A stretch of 64,000 nt of DNA. It comes from Chionis minor. Taxonomy: Eukaryota; Chordata; Aves; Charadriiformes; Chionididae. Location: the NCBI GenBank assembly GCA_013398295.1, contig VZSF01007706.1, positions 632,533 to 696,532 of the forward strand, in the 5' to 3' direction. Both the position numbers and the translations under genes were made by a program. Under the pieces are notes generated by a model. It saw nothing but the letters and a program-made list of their open reading frames with translations. It was not told where the DNA came from and made no database searches. This document shows positions 10,966-25,145 of this stretch, piece after piece; position 1 is the stretch's first letter; each line of letters begins with the position of its first letter.

Positions 10966-13155
10966 CACTAACTATGGCAGAGGTGACTGCTCAGAACTCA
11001 GTCCTGCTCAGCACACTCAGTCCCAGAGGACTGACGATAGACCTGAGGTGGCTCCCTCATGCACGGCATGAAGCAGTATTTCGTAACTCTGAAGGAATTA
11101 ATTCCTTCACTCCTTCCACCACATTAGGAATTAATTCCTAATTAATTCTTTATGGTCTCTCTGCATCTCACCTTACTTAAATTATCAAGGTTTTTTTATT
11201 TATCTGATGAGCCCCTGCCCCTTGTTAGCCCAAGCAGAGGAGAGCTGACCCATCATCAAACCTTTGCATTTACAATCAGGTGCTGAACGGCTTATTGGAG
11301 AAAAATGTCACTGACCTCTCTGCCCCTCCCCCATGCAACCCAGAAACAAGTGATCACACACCTAGGTTACTGAGTTTCATATGATGACTTTCATATAGTA
11401 CACTTTGTAAGAAGAGGAAAAGTTATCACCTTTCAGAAGATGAATTTTGGCTTTTCTTCACAAAAGAGAGATTTCCTTTCTAGACTTCGTTACAGAGAAA
11501 TTAAAATGGTGGTCAAAAGAGCTAAACCTGCTTCTCCAACTTCTCTCCCTATGACGTTATCTCACCAATTTTCCTTTATGAACTAGAAAGTCTCAAGTGA
11601 CTTCAAGGATTTTTAAAGAGTCTTCTATATTCTCTGCAGTGTAATTAACTTTCTTTCACTGTTGAAAGTTCTTTTTCCAGACCTCAACTTTATGCTTAGA
11701 AGTAAGAATCACCAACATAATTACGGTAAATAAAGGCTATGTTATTCACCTATGTTGTTCACCTGATAACAGTCGTAAATCCTGTAGTACTCTCCACCAT
11801 GCATCAAACCTCACTGTGACCTGATGCTGGTCTGATACCACAAATGACCATTAGTATGGCTCAGACCTAAATCAACAATGATTTCCTTTCCATGTCTGCT
11901 TACTATGATTTAAACAGACCACTTAAAACCAAGCAGTGTTTCAGGCCCTTGGTTCTTCATCAGTATCTAAGAACGTTGCTTCCTCTAATCAGTATATCTA
12001 ATACTTAAGCAGTTTCTTTTAGCTACTGCTGCTCTGCAGCAAATGTAAAAGTTGGAAATATATTACAAGCAGTTTGGTATTGTACCAAAGTCTGGATGGT
12101 TTATTTTAAATCCCATATTCTCTCAGCTTTTTCCATACTGTATCTAAATTAGCACAAATGTCAAATACTAGCAAGCCACTATACTTTGCTTACATGCTGA
12201 TATATGATTCTGAAGAGAATATAGAAGGAACAATATAATTAAAAATAAAATGGTCTGTTGTCACTTACAACACTTGAGCTTAAAAGAAATCTATAAAGTA
12301 AGAAGGGTAACTTTTGCACAGTTTTTAATGTGTGGCATTCTAGTATTTCAGATTTTTTACTCGAATACACACTTTTGCATTACAAAGGCCAGAACTTCTG
12401 CCAGTGTGAATAATCTTAATTCTCACACCGTGGGCATATGATTTATTGCAATTAAGAGTCTATGCTTAAGAATTCAGGTGATTCTTTAGTGAAAGCCAAA
12501 AGTCTTCATTTTTCTTGTTTTCAGAAATAGGTGTAGTTTTTACTTCAGTTTGGGTATGCATATGGCTGAAACATCTCTGAAAATATACATACACATCAGT
12601 GTTTACAGGAAATCTCAGAGAAGACCAGTTAGAGAAATATCACTACTTTAAACTCTAATTTCTGGCACCCACTACTGAAAGTATTGATGGAGTAGCTTTC
12701 TGGCAACCACAGGCAACAACTGCAATTGCAGTGAAAGAATACATTGAAGTAAAATCAGGTAGAAGCTTCAAATATTTCTGTCATCTCCTACAGAAAGGAG
12801 AGCCTCCTTGCTCCTTTATTTAAATACTGCCACAGAAAAACAAGCAATATGGGTCATAGCTTAGGCTAGAAGCTTTGAATTTCTATTGGATTCTGTCTAA
12901 TACAGAGAAAATTCTCCTTTGCTTCTCTCGTCCCCTCAGATACCTTAGCATAGCAGCTCAAAGGCATGTCTCATCCAACCTTGTAAGGTTACATATTCAG
13001 GTTTCAACATGATCAATCATCCCGAGTACTCTTGCAAATTCTGTGTCATCTGAATACCTACTACATAAATAAAACAAATGAAATTCCCAGACTGCTATTA
13101 ACGTGGACCTTCCTCTGGGGCTGCTCGTGTCTACTGGTGGAGTCTGTGTGACTCT
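10966..13155. other. Unannotated AT-rich stretch with two palindromes
   Basis: Apart from the paired palindromes at 11091-11140, I see nothing I can name. There is no exon-like frame, RNA gene or recognisable mobile element. Confidence 0.5.
11091..11140. repeat. Two perfect palindromes sharing a core
   Basis: GAAGGAATTAATTCCTTC (11091-11108) is an 18-bp perfect palindrome. TAGGAATTAATTCCTA (11125-11140) is a 16-bp perfect palindrome. Both contain AGGAATTAATTCCT, and their centres are about 33 bp apart, near three helical turns. They could be a dimeric homeodomain-type site, a cruciform-prone pair or a local duplication. Confidence 0.7.
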
Positions 13156-13159
13156 CTTG

Positions 13160-13262
13160 GTTAAGACTGTGGGCTCTTAAGAAAGGAATCCTGTCTTTCC
13201 GTTGCATCTTTATGCAGAATTTAATACACTATCAGTGCTTGCTATGTAATTAATAGCAACAT
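13160..13262 (+). mobile_element. Possible ancient L3/MIR-type 3' end
   Basis: The order GACTGTGGGCTCTTAAG, then CCTGTCTTTCCGTTG, then AGTGCTTGCTATGTAATTAATAG resembles the conserved 3' end of old amniote L3/CORE-SINE repeats. That end runs as an aagctcttygggg-like block, a ctgtctttctgttg-like block and a final ctayyrtaatacaaataa-like block. The match is from memory and weak, and no flanking duplication is visible. Confidence 0.35.
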
Positions 13263-13850
13263 TAACTAATTAAATAGTTTGACTCTTTAATTTTAGTATG
13301 CTAAATAGGTGGCTAGCATGCTTTAATTGGTCACTTCAGATGAAAAAGCAGTGTTTCCACTTGCTATCAAGACTGCCAACAGTTTTTCTCATCTTCAGAA
13401 TCGCAAGAGCTTACAGAAGTGCATTTTAGGCTGATCTAGTTGACTCATTATGAACCAAAAAGCAGAAAGTATTCTTGTACTAGCATACAAATGAAAAATG
13501 TATCTTTTTTCGTGTATTTAGTGTTAACTGTACCACTCTTTCTCACCAATTAAAATTTTGCTTGGTAAACAATCACATTGTTTCTATGTGCCTGTCTGCA
13601 AGTTACTTAGGGCATTATTTAAAAATACTGCATGGCTTGAATAAGAAAAGCAAAATCAAACCCTATGAAAAAAATCCAAGACAAGAGACCTAGCTTTACA
13701 ATAAGAGATCTCAACAGCTTTCAATATCGCTTTCAATTTCCACCCAGTAGAAGGCTGAAATTTTCACCTAGCACCTAGGTTTTCAAACACATGACTATGT
13801 GTGTCAGAGCACACCAGAATGAAATATAAGAATGAATCACCCCTCAAGAG

Positions 13851-13985
13851 CAGTATGGCCTAGCAGTTCAGGGACAGATGCAGAAGAAACCTAAGTACCT
13901 CTTTGGCTGTGATCCTCGCTGCCCTGGGATAACATTTCACAACCTCTTCTCTCTGGTTCCACTACTCCACTCCTACTTTGGCTGC
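13851..13985 (+). mobile_element. Possible tRNA-derived ancient SINE head
   Basis: AGCAGTATGGCCTAGCAGTT near 13851 resembles the A-box end of old amniote tRNA-type SINEs, whose typical form is CAGTGTGGCCTAGTGGTTAG. The following sequence drifts beyond easy alignment. A B-box is not clearly seen. This is a plausible relic at low confidence. Confidence 0.3.
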
Positions 13986-13989
13986 AGAA

Positions 13990-16900
13990 TACTGATTTAA
14001 GGTTTAAGGACTGCATGTTACTAGTCATGTCTATGCAGTATGACAGAATGGCTCCATAAGCTCTGCGGAGTTCTGAAGGAAATAGTGCATAAACAAACTA
14101 TTTAAACCTAAAAATAAAATATTAACTATATTGCTTTAAAAATATTACAGTAAATGAAAGATCAGAATTGGAGAGATTTTTATAATAGTATCAAAACTAG
14201 CTCCCTTATGGTCAAATTAAGAAAGTGTTTAGTATGCATTAAAGGGTTTACCATTAAGGGTTATACCTTTTTTCTATTTTGATCCACTAGTAGTTTACTG
14301 AAGCTGAGCTTTTAATTCTCTGTGATTTAGCTCTCTGTGAATCTGCTACTAAGGTCTACTGGATGACTAGGCTAAGAAGACTCCTGGTACTAGAGTGTGA
14401 ATTGCTAGCCCACTCAGTGGTGTTTTTAAAGGTATACTACAAGAAGTTTTGTATGTTTTGTCTGTTTTGCAGTTTCTCTGTTCAATATTTTTCTTACTAT
14501 GGACAACAATATAAAGGGAGGTAAAACTGCATTAAAAATAAATCTTTCATTAGTATTTTTTTTAAATGATAACTTCATCTCTCACCAGACACGTGGTGCT
14601 TGGAGATGTATTTTATTCTGTGAAGTTTTTACCTTGTTGGCAACCAAGTTCTATGAACTACCTCAGGCGTTACAGTGGATTTTTTAGGCTTCATTTCAAA
14701 AAAAATCCGATATCATATAACAAGGATATAATCCACGGTGCTTATTAAAGACTGTTTATTGAAGGCTGAGGGCTTATTTCACCAGTCCACAGTTATTTCT
14801 TTATATTGCCAGAGAGAGAAAACTTCAAGACTGAAGAGGATCTGCAAACAAACTAATAAAGCACAACTGAGACTGAGCCAGAAAGGTTTGCAACTTTTCA
14901 ATAACTTTTTTTCAACAAATTCTAGCAAGTCACAACCACTCACTCAAATAATTCAAAATCAGTCAGTAGGGTATAAAAATATACCAACCAAAATTTTCTT
15001 GCCATCTATTACAGTGGTTCACAGATTGAAATCAATGAAAACTAAAACCAAAGTGATCATTTGCACAGCCCCCTAGGATAGATCCTTAATTAATATAAGC
15101 CTACATAATACTGTTCACCAAAATGGGCACAGGCCAGTTTATATCTACTAGAGGTCAGGCCACTGACTTTAAAAGAATAAGGATTTTCTTTGTATCTCTG
15201 TGATTTTTGGTATTGTTGGCAAGCAAGCCTAGCAGTTGTGAAGAGCAGTCTGGTTTGTTCTGTAACTTACTGTTACATTACTTCTGCCAGGACATAAATT
15301 TTATATAAGAAGCCTTTTGTACAAAGCCCTAACAATGAAATCCATGCATCATTTAGCATGCCTCAATCATAGAGGTAGTGCATTTACTATATTAACATAA
15401 CCTTTTAAGGAATTACCTAATTAAAAAATTGAATGAAGGAAAAACAAATCTCTGGCACTTTAATATAATTGTAACAGAAAATGCTATGTTAACCACTGAT
15501 CCTCAGAGAAATCCAAAACCAGCAAGAGGAAAATATTACCACTCAATAAAAGCTTGGCGACTTCCCACTGAGACCTGAAACACAATATGTACACATCAAA
15601 CAACCACTAACTTATTGGATCATTAGGTAAAAGCCAGAGCCATTTGCTCTCCTTAAAGTTGAAATATTTCCTAGTGCAATAAATAAAGCAGGCACAAATA
15701 ATTCCACATAATAGGAACTATTAGGAATAGCAAATATTAGGAAGGAGTCTGCTAAACTTTCTTGCTTTCAACAGATTCACTGTGAAGTTAACTTTTCTTT
15801 TTCATTATGCTCAAGAAATTTTACCAGTCCAAACAATGTTACCTTTCTACTTTTGCAAACACAGAAACCAGAATTTTTTTGTGCCAAGGACATGAAATTC
15901 AAATCTTTCTCAGTGGAACTGGAAGAATCAAGATGAAAAGTAAAATGGCATCTGAAAACATTCTTGCAAATAACTCCCATTTCATAAATGTACAAATAAA
16001 TGCAATATTTTTCTCTCTTTTTCCCTCNCCTTCCCCTTAAACTACTACTATAATCTGTCTTCCAGGAACCCTTCAGATTTTACTCCATTCATACCTTCTG
16101 GAGCCCCTTGTCCTTACTTACAGTCCCGTTTACAGTAACTTAGTACATCACACAACAAGTCTGTTTCCTCCTCCTTATATGGCTCCTCTCTCCCCACTAT
16201 TTGCCATCAAATCTCCCTTCCTGACTAACCCCTCAGCTCAGTTTCATGCCCCTCTTCTCATGGCTCTTCTTGCAAATCTCCTTCCCCCTCTCTTCCACCT
16301 CCATCCTTTCCTCCTTGCTGCTCGTGACTGGGGGGTGAAGATAACCTCTGCACTGACCTAAGGAAGACAATCCCTGAAGATCTTCTCCAAGGAAACAGGC
16401 ATATTCCAACAAACCACACAGTATCTCAATGGACAGAAAAGTGCCCTTTCCCCCTAAGACTTACATATTTATTTTTTTTCCTTAACATTCTTATAACAAT
16501 CCTGCTGGACATTTGCACTAAAAAAAAAATTCATGCTGGAAAAATTATAAGAACTACATTAATCAGGGACTGGTAACTGAAAGTGCGTGAGGAGGTGTAA
16601 AATTGCTCTGTCTTCTACAATGTACTGTCTAGGTCAGTTGCTATAAACAGTTATATATCTATTGACAGCTGGGGACACACGACGATTTATTCCATCTAAA
16701 GAACTACTCCTGTATTTGGAATGAAAGCAAATTGTAAGACCACACAAGCCCTATTTGAAGCCAAAGTCAAATAAAGAACTTATTTTCAACAGCGTTCATT
16801 CATGCAGAGCCAGGAATATAGACATTTTAGCTGCAAGCAATTAACATTTTATGTATTTTTTTCTTCTGAGAGAACAACTGAATGTGGTGCTGTTACATAG

Positions 16901-19900
16901 CTCTCATTTAACCATTGTTTTTAACATGTATTTGAGTAGTTTCTTACAAAAGAAAAGATACAGAATGAAAATACTACCTTCCATGTGTTTACTTTCTTTT
17001 GATAGCAAAATCTATTTGCTGTTCAACCGCCTAACACTAGTAAACTATTTAAAATACATAAGGTACAAGTGATGCATAAGCTCTAACATTACAGCATTTG
17101 TAATTAATTAGATTTATAGGACTTGGACACAGAAAGAACAAGGAAAAGTAGAATATTTTAATTAAATATTAACTGGACTATTATTATGTATAACTGTGAG
17201 TATAATTCTTTGCTGCTTTATGTTTTGTCTTTTGCATGATGCCCTATTCAACAAAGACTGTCACATTCAAATGATGACATACAGTTTTCTTTCACTTAAT
17301 GTTGAGGAAAATGTGCCCATAATCCTGGATGAAGAAATTGAGGGGACATGGGGGAAAACAATAGATTACTTGCATAAGAATAGTTTTGTGGGATAATTTT
17401 CTTGATCCAGTTACAGTGGTTGCATTCATACGCTCAAGTGGAGGTGCATTTCAGAGAACTGGAAAAGAGATTTGAGCAAGGTTTCTTCCTGTATCTTTGA
17501 TATGCAGCTCAATCTCGGAGATAGCTGGACAGTAAAGTAATTTGGATATGAATTTTTCCTTTTTGATTTATTCTGTTGCTGTTTGGGTCACGAAATCAGA
17601 GACCACCCACTTGAAACAACCTGTGGAAATACTGGTTTAACGTCTTCATTCAGAATATACCAAAAAAAAAGGTTTGAAAAAATAAGTGATGGATATTAAG
17701 CACACTAGGACATGCAGAAAATTCAGGATTTTAAGAAAAAACACTGTTTAAAAAACAATACGCTTTCACACAAAAAATCTCAAATATGCCACTCCGTGTT
17801 ACCTACATAAAGTTTAAGACTCTTAACCTGAAATACCATTGTCAGAGAACTTTGTAATATTATCATCATTGACATCATAATTTTACTCACTGTTTTGAAC
17901 AGATTTTTTTGTTGTTATTTAGACAAAATCGACACTGTCTCCTGCATTTTAAAGGCTAAGCAAGACCGATAACGTCAGAGCTTGAAGGTACTTTTTCTGA
18001 ATAGAAAGAGTGTACTTTTCTCTCCCATTTCTGCCTGTTATCACCTCCTTGTTGGGCAGTAATGTCTTTGCAACATACTCAGCTACACTGTTACGGGCAT
18101 TCTCTAGGTGTTTCAGCCTAAAGTATCATCTTTTATTTAAAATGTGATAGAAGGTCTCAGTCTTCTAGCACCTTCTGTAGGTGTTCACAGGTGGTGAGGA
18201 TGCTCAGCACCCAGCAGAGTTATATACGAAAAAATGTCTCTGGCATGCTGTGGTTGTGGGTCTCCAGCAAGGAGATCACTAGAAATGAACAGAGCAGGCT
18301 CTTTGCCTTGGGGAAAAGAAAAAAAATCACAGGAGTAGAATCAATGGTGACGTAATATGGATGACATTTTGTGTGATCAGGGACAGGAATAAGAATAGTT
18401 ATATTTAGGAAAGCACACAGCCAACTGTATTTTGTTTATTTCTCACACAATACAACTTCATTCACATTTTTACTGTTTAAAGCTATGGTTTTGGTACGTT
18501 TAATTTTTTTTTCCTGACAATCTAAAGAAAATTTATCTTCCTTATTGAACACTGGTATGTCAAAATCCCTATAAATTTATAGGATATAAAACATGGATGT
18601 AAATTTGTGGTTTAGAAACATCTCACTTCCCAGTACTCCTTCTAACTCCCCATCTGCAATATAAAGTCAGACTGATCTCTCTAAATCAAAATTGCATTTT
18701 TCTGACACTTCATCTCTTTGTCGTGTTGTCTCCTTGCAATATCTGTGCTTCAAGACTCTGTTTCTTCATCCATTTATAGCATCATAGGACACACATCAAT
18801 TTTGCAGGTAACACAACTAATATATATAGAAAAAAATCTTATAAATCACATTTGTGGAGAGGAAAACTGTGTTAAACACCACCGACATTTAAAGAAAACC
18901 AATTCGTTTCGCAATTTTTTCAGTTGATGAGTAATATTTTGAAATCAGGCGATGTCAGACATATTTATTGTGATGTTGTGTATGATGTACAATGCATCCT
19001 AACATAGAGCTGTGACAACACGCTTTTTTCCCTTCAAAGGAAAACAGCTTGGTTAGCCTCAAGTGCTGAACTACCTCTAACTACTGCTGGCTTCTTTTCT
19101 GTCCTTGCGAACTTCCTTACATGTTTTGCACCTCATTTTTTCCCTCTTTCCAACAGACAAAGGGAAGTATCCTATAATTCTGACAACCGCTTTCCTCCTC
19201 CAGTTACCCTTTATGAGTTTGCATCCCAACACCCTTCCTAACCAGGTATAATACCATGACTGAATTGGTCTCTACGTACACACACTGATCTCTTCCTGCT
19301 TTCTGCCATACAAAGATGAGATGTTGGTTATCTCTAGTTATCTTTAACTGGTGAATTTTAATGATGCAAAAGACACAATAGTACCAAACAATTCTTCTGA
19401 GACCTGCTCATTCAGAGATGTTTTCACCCCTCAAATATCTTCACTTTTGCCTTTTATCATAAAGAAACATCTAAACTGGATCAAAATGCGCACTGTATCT
19501 CCATTACTTGTATACTAATGACTTAACTGAGTCTGTAGGGATGACTGCAAGTTGAAGTTACCCCATGAAACAAACCTTCCTTATTTTCAGAATATTTCAA
19601 TTAGCTAAACTGTTTCATGTATCATCTGGATAATGATTCCACAGAAATAAGCATATTTTTAGAGAAGTCCCTGGACTTAGAAGAATGGGGGAAAAAAACC
19701 CCAACTTTTACTTTCAGCAGCCAATCCCAGATCAGGAAACACAGTTCTGTCCCCTTACATTTCCACAAAACCTGCTAGACTCACTTCTTGAAACAATTAT
19801 TTTTCTCAGAAGAAGCCATATCTTTGATTCCATATTCACTTTGACACCTGTCCTTTCATCCGTTATTCCCCTAGGCTTGCCTGCTGAACCACCACAGAAA

Positions 19901-22900
19901 GATTAAGAGAATATATTCCCATTCTAGCAATGACTGGCATAGCATTGGACATAATTCTCAGCAACTATTAAAGAAGTATCAGGCTGGATTTTGGGGTCTA
20001 GTAGATTCACCTGTTTTATTTCATTGTTTATATCACCTAAGGTACCTGCTGTTTCTACTCCCATTTCTTTAACAACACTGTTTTGCATGAAAGGATATAT
20101 GCTTTTTTAATTCCTCTGATGTTGCACCTCTGGAAGTCCTAGGGTGATGTTAATTGGTAAAATTCGAATTTAAATTCAGTTACTAAGTCATTTCAGAAGC
20201 TGAGGATCCAGCTTTTGGAAGTGAGGCCGCTGCTGGTCTGAAGGCTTAATCAGAGGTTATGCTAACATACGAAAACTATGCCAGAACATTAATTTTTAAA
20301 AGATGAAAAAACATAAAGGCTATTGAAAATGGAGGTTTTATTCACACTCAAAGTCAGTTTGTTCTCTGAGTTAATAATGAAATTCCAAATCCGAAGAGCC
20401 TTCTGATGTTATAATTACCCATTAAATCTTTTTGTGTAGCTGTTATATCCTGTGGAGGGGGAATCTGTTTATTTTAGTACAGATGCACAGCAAAATAACA
20501 CATTTAAATAACACACAGTGCTACAGTGTCATAGGACTTTCTAAGTGATTCTTCACTCTTCTCATATTAGTGGAGGTTTATTGACATGCAGGTCATTAGA
20601 GCAACATTCACATGGGTTCTCCTGGCCTGCATAGAGCCTATGCATCACTTAAATCCTACTTAAACTGAGTGGGGTTTTAAAAGGATTTATGAGGTGTGCA
20701 GCCTTATGAGCCTTCTAGGCTGGGAGGTGAATGTCACCCATAATTTGCTTCACCTCCACAAATCCTTAAAGGAAAGTTACAGTAACTTCAGCTGTAGTCT
20801 TTCTTGAAATAGGTTCAGCAAAACTTGACAGGACTCTTGTGCTCCTTTCTGTAGAACTGCGCTTAGTTCTGGAGCCTGGCAGGGCTGCAGTTCAAGCTTT
20901 ATAATAATTGCTAAAAATTAAGACCTAAAGGAGCTACTGGTAATTTTTAAACTTAGTTAAATAAAATACGAATAAAAAGTCTTTTTGGGATACTTATTTT
21001 ACTACCACATCCTTCAGCTCCTGAAGAAAAATTCTTCCAAGTATTGATTATGACTAATTAAATTATACAGCGTTATGCTTCTGTATTGTTTAGTCAGAAT
21101 CTGTGGGACGCGGTAGCTTTAGGAATCTTGCGATGGATAATCATTTGACCCTTTCTTTACATTTGCAAAATGTGGGATCTTTCAAACTCTTATCGTGCTT
21201 TTCATATTTTACACTGTTCTAAGTTGTTTTGTTTAAATATTTCATTATCTTTGGATTCTATATTAGTCATCTCATACAAGACACGAGCAGGCTGATGGGC
21301 AATCACATCCTGTTTTGCAAGGGGGAGACAGACAGGTAGTTTTGAAATCTGCCTTGCCTAATTTAATTTGTCTCATCTCGAATGTGACCTGATCAAATCT
21401 TCCCTATGCAACTAAACAGCGATGTTTAACACCTGTTTGGATCATGTAAATTTGAAGTTGAGATATAGGCTGATGTGGCAAACTGTGTACTTTTTATCCT
21501 TGAGTTTGTCAATAAACTCCCACTAGCAAATGACACATTAAAAGCCAGAACACTTCTTTCATAGGAAAACTTTAAAAAAAAGAATTCAACCGCTGGACTT
21601 TAGGGTCAGATTATGACGCTTTATGCTGAGTAGCTGTTACTCACCCGAGGTAATTCCTTGGAGTCATTAGATTAATTTATCAATGCAGCATGTTATCAGT
21701 AATATTAATCAGGACTGGGCACTTTCTAGATGTGTGTAGCTTTATAAATGGTATTTCATGAGGCATTCTCTACAGAAAATAAACATCCACTGATAACTGA
21801 GTTTCCATTCTTCTCCAGCATTTGCTGTCTTTTAAGAGAATGTGCGATGTCTCTAATTGCTGGTTTCTGTACACACTTAATGTCAAACCACTCTATTATT
21901 TATTATTTATTATTTATTTTCACCTTTTTTTTTTTAATGAAAAAGCAGCTACAACAAAAACAGAGAAAAATTCAGAGCTTTTTCTCTGAAAATAGGATAT
22001 TTATCGAGAGAGATTTAAAAAGCTAATTTAATTCCTTCTTTTTTAATCACTGCTACTAGGGCTCTGGATCATATCAAGCGGAATTCTGACAGCTTAACGT
22101 TCGTGAGAGAAGGAAGGAGAAAAACGTATCAGCAGTGAATGATTGTATTTAAGGTTGACAATGATGAAATAGTAGAGGCCATGCTACAATTTCTGCTCCT
22201 TCATTTGTCTTTGTTGATAAAATGAGCACTGTCAGAGGCTCGAGCTCACAGCAAATTTAACGTGACTCTGTTTATCCCTGTACTGAACAAGATTTGCACA
22301 TGGATCAGATGATAAATGCATAAACTTCTGGGATAACCCTTCCTTCTGTTTAACAGAAACATACAATTTTCCTACTTTTTTTTTTCCTTAAAGGACTGGA
22401 GATGGGAAATAGCTGAATGGTTTTTTTCAAGAATATATTTCATAAAATAGCATGACTTATCCAAAAGTAATACCGATGTACAATTTAACCAGGTTTTGAA
22501 CACCAATTTTCCAAAATAGTCTTCTGGCCTCAGTAAAAAATATATTCATCATTTAGTCCTACTTTTTGATAGACTTCCTACTCCACAAGATCTGCTTCTC
22601 ACCTTGTGTTTCAAAGATTCCCTCTTCAAATTACAAGCTGAAAGAAGTTTGCTGAGAAAAATAAAAATGATAATTAGAGATGAAGACAAAATTAGGAGTC
22701 CCTGTTGAAACCACACATATGATTGAACTCAGGACACCTTCCTCACCATGCAACGAGATTTTGCTTTGTGCAAAACCCATTTGCCAAATACGATTCTACA
22801 CAAAAATATGTCACACCTAAAAGATAGACACACAAAGGGCTGAAACAACAACCTGTATTCTATAAAACATATATACAAGAGTACATAGGGGATGTTATCC

Positions 22901-24635
22901 AATTGCATTAAAAAAATACAGATGTAAATCTAAAAAGACAATGCTTATCAGAATTCTACGATATACTGCAAACCTTCCCTTTCATTGCTTTATGCTGATC
23001 AAACCATAGCATGAAGTCCACATGAACCAGTATTCAATACTTCAAAATTCAAATTTTGTACATGCAGTGCCATTTTTTTAAAAGCATTTTTCAATGTCAG
23101 AACATGATAAGAATACCATGGGTATTCTGCAGAACCTTGCATCTGCCTGTCAGGTGATTTCTGGATATTATTTCAGTCAGTACCTGAGTTTCCATGTAGT
23201 GTTCACTGAACAGCCTACTTAAGTCCAAACTCAATGCTCAATGCCTCTTTTCTGCCTTTTGATAGGGATGTGATGACATGGGATTTAAACTGTGAAAGCT
23301 CTTTGATAAAAATGACTTAATATAGACCATTGCTTTTAATGATCGGAATTCCATTATATAATTTATTTACTTCCACATTTTGATTCTGGGTGGGATTTCT
23401 GTAAGAAATTCCAGCTGAGTATGTACAAAGGTACAGGTAAGAAAAGAAGAATGAGAAAATGTGCACTTCTTTCTTTTTTCACATTACATTGATTTTAAGG
23501 CATGGAGGAGCTAGAGAATAAAATTCTTATTTTCGGAAACTTTACTGTTTCTCACACACAATAAACTTAATATTAACATTTAAAATACAAAGATGACAAA
23601 ATCTGTGTCGTGCATCATCTACCTTATGTAGGAATCTAAATTTTTAAATGAGGAACAACAACTATTCTAGGCCTCCATTGAAAACACGACGTGTTTCTAG
23701 TTTTTATATCTGATTATCTTATTTCCTATAAAGACTTTCAACTGTCTTGTTAAAGGATTAAACATTATCATAAGTAAGAACAGGAAGTCCCTTTTGAGTA
23801 GTAGTTCCTGAGATGCGTTTTCTGGCCTCACAACCACATTCTTATGCACATTTCCAGATAAATTTGTCATTACCTTTGCTTTTAGTGGATATGTGGGCCA
23901 ATCCATTTTTCCATTTGCATTCCTTGCTATAATACCCACTCAATTAATTTTATAGGTATTAAATTAGATGATAAATGTGACTGATATGTATTCCTTTTAA
24001 AAAAAATGCAGTGCAAGTAGTTCATAAAGTAGTCTTTATAACTCTCCCTAAAAAGCGAATATTCAATCAAACCAAATCAGGTAAGTAATGTTTTCATGTT
24101 GAGAGAAGTATTTCCGAATCCTTAAACAGGAGAGAGAGAAAAAAACAAACAAGCAAACAAACAAGCCACCAACAAACCCTAAATGATTACTCTTATTACG
24201 TCCAATACCCTCTGAGTAAAAATACTCTTCCTAGGGTAACAAATACAATTTTTGTACCGCTTAGCTACATAAGTCTATGAGGAGATGAAAGTCTGGACAG
24301 AATGAAGAGATATACTCAATCATTTTGCTTCAATGACATTTTATTTACTGGTAGTGGCAGTGTGAGAGCCTTCCTCTAGGACCCACCCCAGCTGACCAGG
24401 CCCTTTATTGTGGGTGAGGTCTAAGCTAAGTCAAGTTTACTCCAAGGCTAAGCCAAAATTTATCAAGGATGAAGTTTGCCCACACGCTCCAAGAGACAGA
24501 GCCTATTTCATGTCTCTTTCACCATTTACTTTGTTGTAAAATAACCCCACAATTAATTAAAACAATTGTTTTGTTTGGGCATTTTTATATATGATTAATA
24601 TATATTATGTTTTATAAAATTATATAATGCTTACA
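13990..24635. other. Long unannotated stretch, AT-rich
   Basis: Ten kilobases without a recognised gene or young repeat. One ambiguous base (N) is at 16027. A pyrimidine-rich segment runs from about 16010 to 16320. An (ATT/ATTT) run is at 21894-21920, and an AAAC-rich tract is near 24141-24178. A small inverted repeat, GGAGGTGAA against TTCACCTCC, is at 20723-20731 and 20749-20757. The blocks around 21590-21790 and 22180-22330 have balanced composition and TAAT/ATTA motifs, so they might be conserved noncoding elements, but that is unproven. Confidence 0.45.
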
Positions 24636-24950
24636 AATACTTAAAGGGACGGTGCTGGGAGGAAGGGGCCAGTCTTTTTTCAGTGGTGCCCAGTGATAGG
24701 ACAAGAGGTAACGTGGACAAATTCGAATATAGGAAGTTCCATCTGAACATGAGGAGGAACTTCTTTACTTTGAGGGTGGCCGAGCACTGGAACAGGCTGC
24801 CCAGAGAGGTGGTGGAGTCTCCGACTCTGGAGACATTCCAAACCTGCCTGGACGCCATCCTGTGCAACCTGCTGTAGGGGGACCTGCTCTGGCTGGGTGG
24901 TTGGACTAGATGGTCTTCAGAGCTTCCTTCCAACACCTGTGACTCTGTGT
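24636..24950 (+). mobile_element. CR1 LINE, short 3' fragment
   Basis: This is the terminal piece of a CR1 element, containing the last codons of ORF2 and the 3' UTR. The UTR includes the TGGACTAGATGGTCTTCAGA block and a decayed tail (CTGTGACTCTGTG) near 24935-24950. It differs in sequence from the 10350 copy, so it probably belongs to another CR1 subfamily. Confidence 0.93.
24683..24877 (+). pseudogene. CR1 ORF2 C-terminus, frame intact to stop
   Basis: A 64-aa frame includes [20 protein letters not shown], then a [18 protein letters not shown] block and the stop codon. This is the conserved extreme C-terminus of CR1 ORF2. The frame is uninterrupted, which makes this the least damaged coding remnant in the window. 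It cannot function because the endonuclease and reverse transcriptase domains are absent. The initial Met is internal to ORF2 and has no meaning as a start. Confidence 0.9.
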
Positions 24951-25145
24951 AATATAATTAATATGTATTTCATATTATTATATTTAATGCCATGTAGCGA
25001 TAATACTTTGATTTATACAGGTACACTGGCAGATGGAGAAGAATCAAAGGACATAGATAAACTTAAGTGGATTTGTAAGAGAAACCTATAAATTGACAGT
25101 TAACTTCTAACTTGAGGGTCCTTATACAATCAAAAAAACCCCAAA

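Noticed and set aside
16179..16361. 60-aa frame in a pyrimidine-rich segment
   Set aside because: Leu/Pro/Ser-rich composition comes from the C/T-rich DNA.
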